From: an uncultured Phascolarctobacterium sp.
GTDB lineage: Bacteria; Bacillota; Negativicutes; Acidaminococcales; Acidaminococcaceae
Assembly: GCF_900753045.1 (NCBI RefSeq)
Contig: NZ_CAADXO010000078.1
Span: forward strand, 1 to 47,141
Length of the DNA: 47,141 nt
Direction of reading: 5' to 3'
Position 1 is the first letter of the stretch, and each line of letters opens with the position of its first letter. The notes beneath the pieces were generated by a model. The model saw only the letters and a program-made list of their open reading frames with translations, was not told where the DNA came from and ran no database searches. Below are positions 41,105-47,141 of the stretch, one piece after another. The position numbers were made by a program, and so were the translations under genes.

Positions 41105-42985
41105 ATGATTCGTGAGAGAAGAAATAAGGATAAGCTGGCTGCTTATTACAGAAAGTTTATGGAAGAGGGTATTGTTGACCCTAACGTGCATCCGTGGGTT
41201 GCCGACAGCTGGCAGCGTTGCCGTGCTATGCATCTGCCGCACGAAACCATGCCCAAAATCAATAAGCTGAGCCGCGAAGAGATTATTGCGCACCAAAAGA
41301 CGCATGAGTTCATCGTAAAATACGTTGACGGTCTTTATGAGCAAAGCAAGCAGCATTTCAATATCCATAACCTGAGCATGCTGCTGATTGATGAAAACGG
41401 TTATGTAATCAAAAACTATGCTATGCCGTTCTTCCAACGCATTATCGAGGATATTCAGGGTATGCGCGTGCTGGAGGAGGATGTTGGTACCTCCAGCATC
41501 AGCATTGCGCGCGAGCATAACGTGCCCTTTTTGATGTTCGGTCCGGAAATGTGGATTAAGGACAGCCATTCCGGCGATGCCTGCAGTGCGCCTATCTGCG
41601 TAAACGGCAAAATCCGCTATATTATTTCCTTCTTTTCCTTGGATCAGAACGATTTGCCCTATGATTTGCTTTTGAGCCTGCTGATGACGATGAAATATTC
41701 CATCGAGCAGCACCTGAATATGCTGGAGGCATGGAGCATCAACCGTATTATGATGGAACAGCTGCCGGTAACCGTTTACTGGCTGGGCAAGGACGGCAGC
41801 GTGAAATACTGCAACGAAAACGGCCGCAAGCGTCTGGAAGGACACGAGCGCCTGGAGGACGTTTTCCTGAACTACGAGCATATTCCTATCAAAAAAGCGC
41901 TGCATGGCGTAGCAACACAGCGTCGTGAAATCACTTGGATTACCCAAGACAGAACCTTTGAGGATATTACCACCGTTATGCCTATTAAGGTAGGCAGCGA
42001 GGTAGAAAGTGCTTTGGTGCTTTCTATGTCCATTGAGGATTTGAAAACTACCATTGCCCATGCAACCGGTTACAGCAGCCGTTACAGCCTGTACAGCATG
42101 GTTGGCGAAACCAGCGAATTTTTGGCGCTGCAGCATAAGGCAAGCCGCGTTGCCCGCACCGACCACAACATCCTGCTGCAGGGCGAGCCCGGTACCGGCA
42201 AGCAGCGCTTGGCACACGGCATTCATCAGGCCAGCCCACGCGCTGCCGCTCCGTTGATTGCGGTAAAATGTCACAACGCATCTATGGCAGAGCTGGAGGC
42301 CGAATTCTTCGGCACCAATGAGGACGGACAGCAGTCCGCAGGCAAGCTGGAGCTTGCTATCGGCGGTACGCTGTTCCTCGACGAGGTAGAAAAGCTACCG
42401 CTCGAAATGGGCGACAAGCTGGCTGACGCGCTGACGCACGGCCTGCCTGCAACGGAAAAGGGCGGCAAGCCGCGTATGTTCGATGTGCGCGTAATCGCTG
42501 CCTGCGATTCCAACCTTAAGCGTTTGGCAGATAAGGGACTTTTCTCCCGTAATCTGTATGAGCTGGTGCTGGATACCACCATGCGTGTGCCGCCTCTGCG
42601 CGAGCGCGTGAAGGATATCGAGGTTATCGCTTCGCATATTCTGGTGGAAATGTCCGCCCAGCACAACCTGCCACAAAAACGCCTTTCTCCCGAGGCTGTT
42701 TCCCTGCTGCTGTCCTGCAGCTGGCCGGGTAACATCAAGCAACTGCAGGGTGTTATCGAGCAGGCCTTCTTCCACACTCCCGGCAGCATCATCGAAGCAG
42801 AAAACATTAAGCTGCCCGGTGACAAAACGCTGGAGCGCTCCTGGAAGTATGACAAGGAAGCCTTTATTGCAGCCTGGAAATCTGCCGGCGGCAATATCAG
42901 TAAGCTGGCGACGATGCTTGATGTCAGCCGTGTAACCCTGTACCGCTATTTGAAGAAGTACGGCCTGGGACCGAAAGCAAAATAA
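41105..42985 (+). CDS. AcoR-like (EBP-type) transcriptional regulator lacking the GAFTGA loop
   Basis: A 626-aa protein with an AcoR-type N terminus (HPWVADSWQRCRAMHL), GAF-like (about 70-200) and PAS-like (about 215-315) sensor regions, and an AAA+ domain. The AAA+ part has LLQGEPGTGKQRLA (Walker A) and GGTLFLDEVEKLPLEM (Walker B). A Fis-type helix-turn-helix (SKLATMLDVSRVTLYRYLKK) ends the protein. After the EFFG motif (residues 400-403), where activators have GAFTGA, this protein has a shorter segment TNEDGQQSAG, about five residues shorter than consensus. It probably does not activate sigma-54 polymerase and may work like TyrR on sigma-70 promoters. No effector is identifiable. GGGAGGG precedes the ATG. 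Confidence 0.9.
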   Translation: MIRERRNKDKLAAYYRKFMEEGIVDPNVHPWVADSWQRCRAMHLPHETMPKINKLSREEIIAHQKTHEFIVKYVDGLYEQSKQHFNIHNLSMLLIDENGYVIKNYAMPFFQRIIEDIQGMRVLEEDVGTSSISIAREHNVPFLMFGPEMWIKDSHSGDACSAPICVNGKIRYIISFFSLDQNDLPYDLLLSLLMTMKYSIEQHLNMLEAWSINRIMMEQLPVTVYWLGKDGSVKYCNENGRKRLEGHERLEDVFLNYEHIPIKKALHGVATQRREITWITQDRTFEDITTVMPIKVGSEVESALVLSMSIEDLKTTIAHATGYSSRYSLYSMVGETSEFLALQHKASRVARTDHNILLQGEPGTGKQRLAHGIHQASPRAAAPLIAVKCHNASMAELEAEFFGTNEDGQQSAGKLELAIGGTLFLDEVEKLPLEMGDKLADALTHGLPATEKGGKPRMFDVRVIAACDSNLKRLADKGLFSRNLYELVLDTTMRVPPLRERVKDIEVIASHILVEMSAQHNLPQKRLSPEAVSLLLSCSWPGNIKQLQGVIEQAFFHTPGSIIEAENIKLPGDKTLERSWKYDKEAFIAAWKSAGGNISKLATMLDVSRVTLYRYLKKYGLGPKAK

Positions 42986-43001
42986 AGTTTAACATAAATG
43001 T

Positions 43002-43043
43002 CCTCGAAGCAGGCTTGCCTGCTTCGGGGGCTTTTGCGTTTTT
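43002..43043 (+). terminator. Intrinsic terminator after the AcoR-like gene (copy A)
   Basis: CCTCGAAGCAGGC pairs with GCCTGCTTCGGGG, followed by GCTTTTGCGTTTTT. A close copy lies at 44702-44745 after the ATPase gene. Confidence 0.88.
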
Positions 43044-43069
43044 GAGGGAGCTTGGCGATGCGAGGCAAG

Positions 43070-43374
43070 TTTAGAAGAGAAAAGTGCAACGTGTTGCAAA
43101 AATCTCTTGCAGAAACGGTGTTGAGGGTTAATGTTAGGAAGAAAAAGGCGAATTTAGAAGAGAAAAATGCAACATGTTGCAAAAATCTCTTGCAGAAATG
43201 GCCTTGAGGGTGAATATTAGGAAGGAAAAGGCGAATTTAGAAGAGAAAAGTGCAACATGTTGCAAAAATTTCTTCTAAAAATGGCGCTGAGATTGAATGC
43301 AGGGAGAAAAAAGGCTATAATAGAAGAGAAAAGTGCAACATGTTGCAAAAATCTCTTCTAAAGAAGGTGAGCTA
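43070..43374 (+). repeat. Four tandem copies of an 83-bp repeat upstream of the ATPase gene
   Basis: Copies start at 43070, 43153, 43236 and 43319, exactly 83 bp apart; the last is cut short by the ATPase gene. Each has a conserved core TTTAGAAGAGAAAAGTGCAA, a palindrome TGCAACATGTTGCA (CGTG in copy 1) and AAAAATCTCTT. AGAAGAGA and TCTCTTCT thus form outer arms of a larger inverted repeat. The other half of each unit is a less conserved purine-rich tract. Confidence 0.92.
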
Positions 43375-44670
43375 ATGGAAATACGCAGAGATTTTTATTT
43401 GGACAAGCTGATAAAACGCAAGCATAACGGGTTGATTAAAATTATTACAGGTATTCGCAGATGCGGTAAATCGTATTTGCTGAACACCATATTTTATCAG
43501 CATCTTATATCATGCGGTATAGATGACGCACATATTATCCGTTTTGCTTTTGATTCTGCCGATGATTTGCAAAAGATAGGTGAAAGCCTTATTGCAATGG
43601 AAAAGGAAAAACGCGGCGTAAATCCGGAAAGGTTTATGGACTATGTTAATAGCCGTATTGTTGATGATGGTATGTATTATTTGCTGCTGGATGAAGTACA
43701 GGAAATGGACTGTTTTGAAGCAGTGCTTAACGGGTATTTGCGCAAGGCGAATATGGATGTATATGTCACCGGCAGTAATGCTAAATTTCTTTCCAAGGAT
43801 ATCATTACGGAATTTGCCGGACGCGGCGATGAGATGCATATGTATCCGCTCAGCTTTGCCGAATTTATGAGTGTATATCACGGCGATAAGTATATGGGAT
43901 TGGCGGAATATATGCTTTACGGAGGAATTCCGGTGGTTGCACTGCGGGAGGGAGCCGCTGAAAAAGCTGCTGCTTTGCAGAATTTGTTGAGTGAAATTTA
44001 TCTGAGTGATATTTATAAACGCAATCGTATCCGTAATAAGGGAGAAATGGAGGATTTGCTCAATATACTGGCTTCGGCCATTGGCTCTTTAACTAATTAT
44101 GAAAAGCTGAAAAATACCTTTAAAAGTGTCAAAAAATCTAAAATTACTTCTACTACTATCAAAAAGTATCTGGATTGCCTGGAAGATTCCTTTTTAATTG
44201 AAGCAGCTTCGCGCTATGATGTAAAGGGCAAGGCCTATATTGATACTCCGAAAAAATATTATTTTTCTGATTTGGGACTGCGCAATGCACGTATTAATTT
44301 CCGGCAGTTTGAACAAACTCATTCTATGGAAAATGTAATCTACAATGAGCTTTGCATGCGTGGGTACAGCGTTGATGTGGGTGTAGTGCCTATTGCCGTG
44401 AGAGATGAAAGCGGTAATGTAGTAAGAAAACAGCTGGAGGTTGATTTTGTCTGCAATATGGGATCTGTAAGATATTATATTCAGTCTGCATATTCCTTGC
44501 CGGATGAAATGAAACGTGCGCAGGAGGTGCGCCCTTTGAAAAATATTGATGATACCTTCAAAAAAATTATCATTACTAAGGATATTGTTCCGGAGTATTA
44601 TGATGAATACGGAATTCTTACCATGAATATATATGATTTTTTGCTGGATAGTGATAGTTTGGAAAAATAA
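43375..44670 (+). CDS. AAA_14 / DUF4143 ATPase
   Basis: A 431-aa protein of the family of bacterial and archaeal ATPases with an N-terminal AAA_14 domain and a C-terminal DUF4143 domain. Marks are KIITGIRRCGKSYLL (Walker A), YYLLLDEVQEMDCFEAVLNG (Walker B with the DEVQ signature), VTGSNAKFLSKDI (sensor), GRGDEMHMYPLSFAEF and YMLYGGIPVV. The DUF4143 part contains KYYFSDLGLRNARINF, ENVIYNELCMRGYSV and KQLEVDFVC...YYIQ, a PD-(D/E)xK-like end. These proteins often occur in many copies per genome; their role is unknown. The ATG at 43375 has AAGGTGA upstream. A GTG at 43333 lies inside the repeat palindrome and is unlikely. Confidence 0.9.
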   Translation: MEIRRDFYLDKLIKRKHNGLIKIITGIRRCGKSYLLNTIFYQHLISCGIDDAHIIRFAFDSADDLQKIGESLIAMEKEKRGVNPERFMDYVNSRIVDDGMYYLLLDEVQEMDCFEAVLNGYLRKANMDVYVTGSNAKFLSKDIITEFAGRGDEMHMYPLSFAEFMSVYHGDKYMGLAEYMLYGGIPVVALREGAAEKAAALQNLLSEIYLSDIYKRNRIRNKGEMEDLLNILASAIGSLTNYEKLKNTFKSVKKSKITSTTIKKYLDCLEDSFLIEAASRYDVKGKAYIDTPKKYYFSDLGLRNARINFRQFEQTHSMENVIYNELCMRGYSVDVGVVPIAVRDESGNVVRKQLEVDFVCNMGSVRYYIQSAYSLPDEMKRAQEVRPLKNIDDTFKKIIITKDIVPEYYDEYGILTMNIYDFLLDSDSLEK

Positions 44671-44701
44671 AGCAGTTCGTTTTGGCATTTCAGTTTGATT
44701 G

Positions 44702-44745
44702 CCCCTGAAGCAGGCTTGCCCTGCTCTGGGGGCTTTTGCGTTTTT
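44702..44745 (+). terminator. Intrinsic terminator after the ATPase gene (copy B)
   Basis: CCCCTGAAGCAGG pairs with CCTGCTCTGGGG, followed by GCTTTTGCGTTTTT, the same tail as copy A at 43002-43043. Confidence 0.88.
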
Positions 44746-44761
44746 GGCGCTGCGAGGAAAG

Positions 44762-44890
44762 TTTAGAAGAGAAAAGTGCAACATATTGCAGAAATCTCTT
44801 GTAGGAATGCTATTTATGGTGAATATTAGGAGGAAAAAGTGAATATAGAAGAGATTTGTTCAATATATTACACAATCTCTTGCAAGACAA
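44762..44890 (+). repeat. Two further, diverged copies of the 83-bp repeat
   Basis: Copies start at 44762 and 44844 (82 bp apart). The first keeps TTTAGAAGAGAAAAGTGCAA and ends in ATATTGCA; the second is more changed (AGAAGAGATTTGTTCAATAT) but still carries the outer AGAAGAGA / AATCTCTTG arms. Confidence 0.85.
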
Positions 44891-44961
44891 CACTAATATT
44901 GGTTGGTAGTTTGCTAAAGCTAATTTTAAAATAAAAATAAATTTTTTCGAAAATCTTTTGT

Positions 44962-45020
44962 AAAAAAGGCCTGTAAAAACACGTCAACCTTAGTAAACAT
45001 GCGGTTTACAAGGCTTTTTG
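44962..45020 (+). other. Long imperfect hairpin, possible terminator
   Basis: AAAAAAGGCCTGTAAA pairs imperfectly with GGTTTACAAGGCTTTTT across a 28-base middle part. The T-run on the plus strand would insulate the adhesin promoter from upstream transcription. Confidence 0.5.
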
Positions 45021-45059
45021 AAAAATAATATAGTTAAACTATTAGTACCTGTTCGCATA

Positions 45060-45088
45060 TTGCTTAAAGCAAATGGAAGTGCTATAAT
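45060..45088 (+). promoter_or_regulatory. Promoter of the adhesin gene
   Basis: TTGCTT and TATAAT are spaced by exactly 17 bases. A start near 45095 would give a leader of about 220 bases. Confidence 0.75.
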
Positions 45089-45160
45089 TAAAAATGTATT
45101 ATAATTGTTAGCCGGCGTAAAAAATAGCCTCAAGTTTACTTGAAACTCTTTTGCGAAGGT

Positions 45161-45222
45161 TTGTTGCCCGGTGCTGCTGCAGGACAGCGTATGCAGAAAA
45201 CAGCAATATCGGCGCAAGACAA
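45161..45222 (+). promoter_or_regulatory. Stable bulged stem-loop in the adhesin leader
   Basis: TTG, TTGC, CCG, TGCTG and TGC on the 5' side pair in order with GCA, CAGCA, CGG, GCAA and CAA on the 3' side, giving a long bulged hairpin. No known riboswitch class is recognised. It may affect stability or translation of the adhesin mRNA. Confidence 0.4.
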
Positions 45223-45312
45223 TTAATACAATAGTTGTTTAACTTGTTTCCACACGCGGCAGGTGTCGCGTACCGTATGTAAATAATATTATTTATGTGG
45301 GAGGAATTATTG

Positions 45313-47141
45313 ATGAACAAAGTATTCAAAGTAATTTGGAGTGAGGCGCGCAACGCATACGTTGTTGTGTCCGAAATCGCGAAAAATCATGGCAGTAAAA
45401 GCTGCTCTACCAAAAAGCTGTTGACAATGCTGATTGCAACAGGTGTTATGACCTGTGCAAGCATGGCTCCGGCGATGGCTGGTAATCCTGCACCGGATGA
45501 TTTGAACGTAACCATTGGTAATGGTGCACATATTTCTGTTTGGAATGGTTCTACAGGACAGAATATAAACGGTGATATTGCTGTTGGACCGAATGCACAT
45601 GCTTGGAATGGTGAATACTCTTATACAGATCCCTTTAGTAAGCGTGTTTATCCTAGAATAGGTTCTAAGGAATACTTGATGGATTTTGGTCAAGGTGCAG
45701 TAGAAAATGTAATAGATCTTTCTATTAAACCCCACTATAAAGTAGTCGACGGTTCCAAAATAGCCGGCTCTATTGCTATCGGTAAAAATACAATAGCACG
45801 CACAGGCTCTGTTATGCTTGGCGATCATTCCTATACCGGCAAGCTTGGTGATGTTGAAATTAACCCGAAAGATGCCATGACCTATAATGATGGTATTTAT
45901 TCTACCACTCTTGGTGCCGGTGCTTATAATAGCGGCTCCTTGGCAGCTGTAACCGGTGCGTTATCTATTGCTTCCGGTAAGAAGGACAAGGATACTCAAA
46001 ATACAGGTGCTACCATTTATGGTTCTCTGAACAGCATCGAATCTGCAACCAACGATAGCAATTACAGCGGTGTTGCCAGCAGTGTGCTTGGCTTTGCCAA
46101 CAGAACACAAAATGCCAATGCTGCGTTAATCTGGGGTACAGGCAACGAAGTTACAAATTCTATTGAGGATGTAAAAGGTATTGATTTTAAAAAATGGAGT
46201 TCACAGTCTGTTTCTGATGCACAAAAAGATGCTATTGAAGCTATGCAGTCCAGCAAATATGCAGGCGGTTCCGTACTGGCAATCGGCGGCGGCAACAAGG
46301 CTGATTACGCTAAATATTCCCAGCTTACAGGCGTACAGAATAAAGTAACTGGTACTAAAAGTGAGAATGCAAAGTATGACTTTGTAAACGGCTATCAAAA
46401 TATTGTTAAAGATGCATCTGACGTTACTGTAATCGGTACTAAAAATGAAGTTACCGCAGACGGCAACAAGGTTATCGGTGATAATCACCAAGTAAGCGGT
46501 AAGAATAATGTTATTTTCGGCTCTGTTAAGGAATTAACCGAGACAACTGTTAATAACGCTGTTGTTCTCGGTTATAATGCAAAGGTTACCGGTGAAGGCG
46601 GAGTTGTTCTCGGTTATAATGCAAAGGTTACCGGTAAAGACGGCGTTGCTCTGGGTGCCGGTAGCGTAGCTGACAGAGCTAATGCAGTATCTGTAGGCAG
46701 CTCTGTGAAAGGTAATAAAATTACTCGTCAGATTATCAATGTAGCCGAAGGCACTGAAGATACCGACGCAGTAAACGTAAGCCAACTGAGAAAAGCAACT
46801 GCAAATGCCAATAAAGGCTGGAAACTTTCTACTGAAGGCGGTGCAGAAAATCAGGTAGCATCTGAAGCAACCGTTGATTTCAGCGGTAAAAAGGATGCCG
46901 GCAATTATCAAAATATTACTGTTAGCAACGAGGGCAACAATGTAAAATTTGAACTTGCCAATGAATTGCACAATGTTACTGGTGTAGTTAATGAAGGTTC
47001 CAAGTTAACCTTGGGAAATGGTGTTGCAGGTATCAATAACGGTACCGCACAAATGGCAATTTTAAACGATGGTATTTATCTGAGCAATCTTAAGGCTGAA
47101 CAAAAAGGTGTACAAATTCATGGCGTAGCAGCAGGTACTGC
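45313..47141 (+). CDS. Trimeric autotransporter adhesin (YadA-like), 5' part only
   Basis: The frame stays open to the window edge (about 609 codons). It begins with an ESPR-type extended signal (MNKVFKVIWSEARNAYVVVS), a hydrophobic core and cleavage near APAMA. The passenger has YadA-like head repeats such as VVLGYNAKVTG and GVALGAGSVADRANAVSVGS. A neck/stalk motif follows, TRQIINVAEGTEDTDAVNVS then QLRKA, typical of Hia/YadA proteins. The membrane anchor must lie beyond the window. Such adhesins form trimers on the outer membrane and bind host or other cells, which supports a diderm cell. GGAGG precedes the ATG. A 33-bp exact direct repeat (46561 and 46603) encodes a duplicated 14-residue head unit. 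Confidence 0.95.
   Translation, partial: MNKVFKVIWSEARNAYVVVSEIAKNHGSKSCSTKKLLTMLIATGVMTCASMAPAMAGNPAPDDLNVTIGNGAHISVWNGSTGQNINGDIAVGPNAHAWNGEYSYTDPFSKRVYPRIGSKEYLMDFGQGAVENVIDLSIKPHYKVVDGSKIAGSIAIGKNTIARTGSVMLGDHSYTGKLGDVEINPKDAMTYNDGIYSTTLGAGAYNSGSLAAVTGALSIASGKKDKDTQNTGATIYGSLNSIESATNDSNYSGVASSVLGFANRTQNANAALIWGTGNEVTNSIEDVKGIDFKKWSSQSVSDAQKDAIEAMQSSKYAGGSVLAIGGGNKADYAKYSQLTGVQNKVTGTKSENAKYDFVNGYQNIVKDASDVTVIGTKNEVTADGNKVIGDNHQVSGKNNVIFGSVKELTETTVNNAVVLGYNAKVTGEGGVVLGYNAKVTGKDGVALGAGSVADRANAVSVGSSVKGNKITRQIINVAEGTEDTDAVNVSQLRKATANANKGWKLSTEGGAENQVASEATVDFSGKKDAGNYQNITVSNEGNNVKFELANELHNVTGVVNEGSKLTLGNGVAGINNGTAQMAILNDGIYLSNLKAEQKGVQIHGVAAGT
46561..46635 (+). repeat. In-frame 42-bp tandem duplication in the adhesin head
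   Basis: A 33-bp stretch beginning GTTGTTCTCGGTTATAATGC is present identically at 46561-46593 and 46603-46635. It encodes two consecutive VVLGYNAKVTG units. Confidence 0.92.

Larger units (their letters stand above)
42986..43374 (+). other. Gene-free 389-bp region with terminator and 83-bp tandem repeats
   Basis: It holds a terminator (43002-43043) and then four copies of an 83-bp palindrome-bearing repeat that run up to the ribosome site of the ATPase gene. Confidence 0.85.
44671..45312 (+). other. Gene-free 642-bp region between ATPase and adhesin genes
   Basis: From left to right it holds a second copy of the terminator (44702-44745), two diverged copies of the 83-bp repeat (44762-44890), a long imperfect hairpin (44962-45020), the adhesin promoter (45060-45088) and a structured leader of about 220 bases. 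No coding frame looks real. Confidence 0.8.

Noticed and set aside
43070..43374. CRISPR-like array
   Set aside because: The spacer halves are also similar between units and the period is 83 bp, so this is a tandem repeat; no cas genes are nearby.
43333..43374. GTG start giving the ATPase 14 extra residues
   Set aside because: The added residues come from the repeat palindrome, and no ribosome site precedes the GTG; AAGGTGA before 43375 is better.
45095..45312. Cyclic-di-GMP-I or -II riboswitch
   Set aside because: I could not find the conserved GGCAAACC / CGCAAAGC-type core segments.

Overview
The window looks like chromosomal DNA of an anaerobic diderm Firmicute (class Negativicutes; an Acidaminococcaceae / Phascolarctobacterium-like organism is my best guess, by inference). 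The support is mixed. It carries Firmicutes-style genes with strong GGAGG ribosome sites (purA, purB, dnaB, yigZ, an ECF-type ThiW, a LysA-like decarboxylase). It also carries outer-membrane features: a TonB-dependent receptor, a trimeric autotransporter with an ESPR signal, and periplasmic proteins. DcuC, CyuA and nitrogenase-like proteins fit an anaerobic, amino-acid and dicarboxylate-using life.

Left part (1-9.3 kb). A leftward thiW / small membrane protein / ArsR-type regulator operon is followed by a rightward CaiB-family protein and an exported M48 protease. Next come leftward genes: M19 dipeptidase with DcuC, a cytoplasmic CbiK chelatase, a second CbiK with a signal peptide, an exported protein, and a DtxR-type regulator at the head of that last unit.

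9.3-20 kb. An FkbM methyltransferase is followed by an ABC importer (lipoprotein, fused double permease, ATPase) of the Fe3+/phosphonate/polyamine superfamily, ending in a strong terminator. A TrmB-type regulator, a PLP decarboxylase (LysA family) and a CyuA-type cysteine/serine-degrading enzyme follow, then a leftward ClC H+/Cl- antiporter.

20-26.5 kb, the most unusual locus. A MerR-family regulator diverges from a TonB receptor, a BtuF/FepB-type lipoprotein and two tandem nitrogenase-component-1-like proteins. No NifH-like reductase and no ABC permease or ATPase is present. The first nitrogenase-like protein keeps three Cys at cluster-ligand positions; the second has lost them. A terminator-like hairpin abuts the ribosome site of the first. 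The MerR-side promoter has the 19-bp spacer typical of MerR targets. I read this as a metal-chelate or tetrapyrrole uptake and reductive-processing system of unknown substrate.

26.5-37 kb is mostly housekeeping: a BASS-family transporter, yigZ, dnaB, purB-purA, tRNA-Lys(TTT), a D-2-hydroxyacid dehydrogenase and a large MalT-like LuxR regulator.

37-47 kb is cell-envelope and accessory DNA. It holds two exported proteins (one with Ig-like domains and a C-terminal membrane anchor), a radical SAM protein, an NlpC/P60 hydrolase and an AcoR-like activator whose sigma-54-contacting GAFTGA loop is missing. An AAA_14/DUF4143 ATPase gene is bracketed by copies of a terminator plus 83-bp palindromic repeat module. 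The window ends inside a trimeric autotransporter adhesin with a long structured leader.
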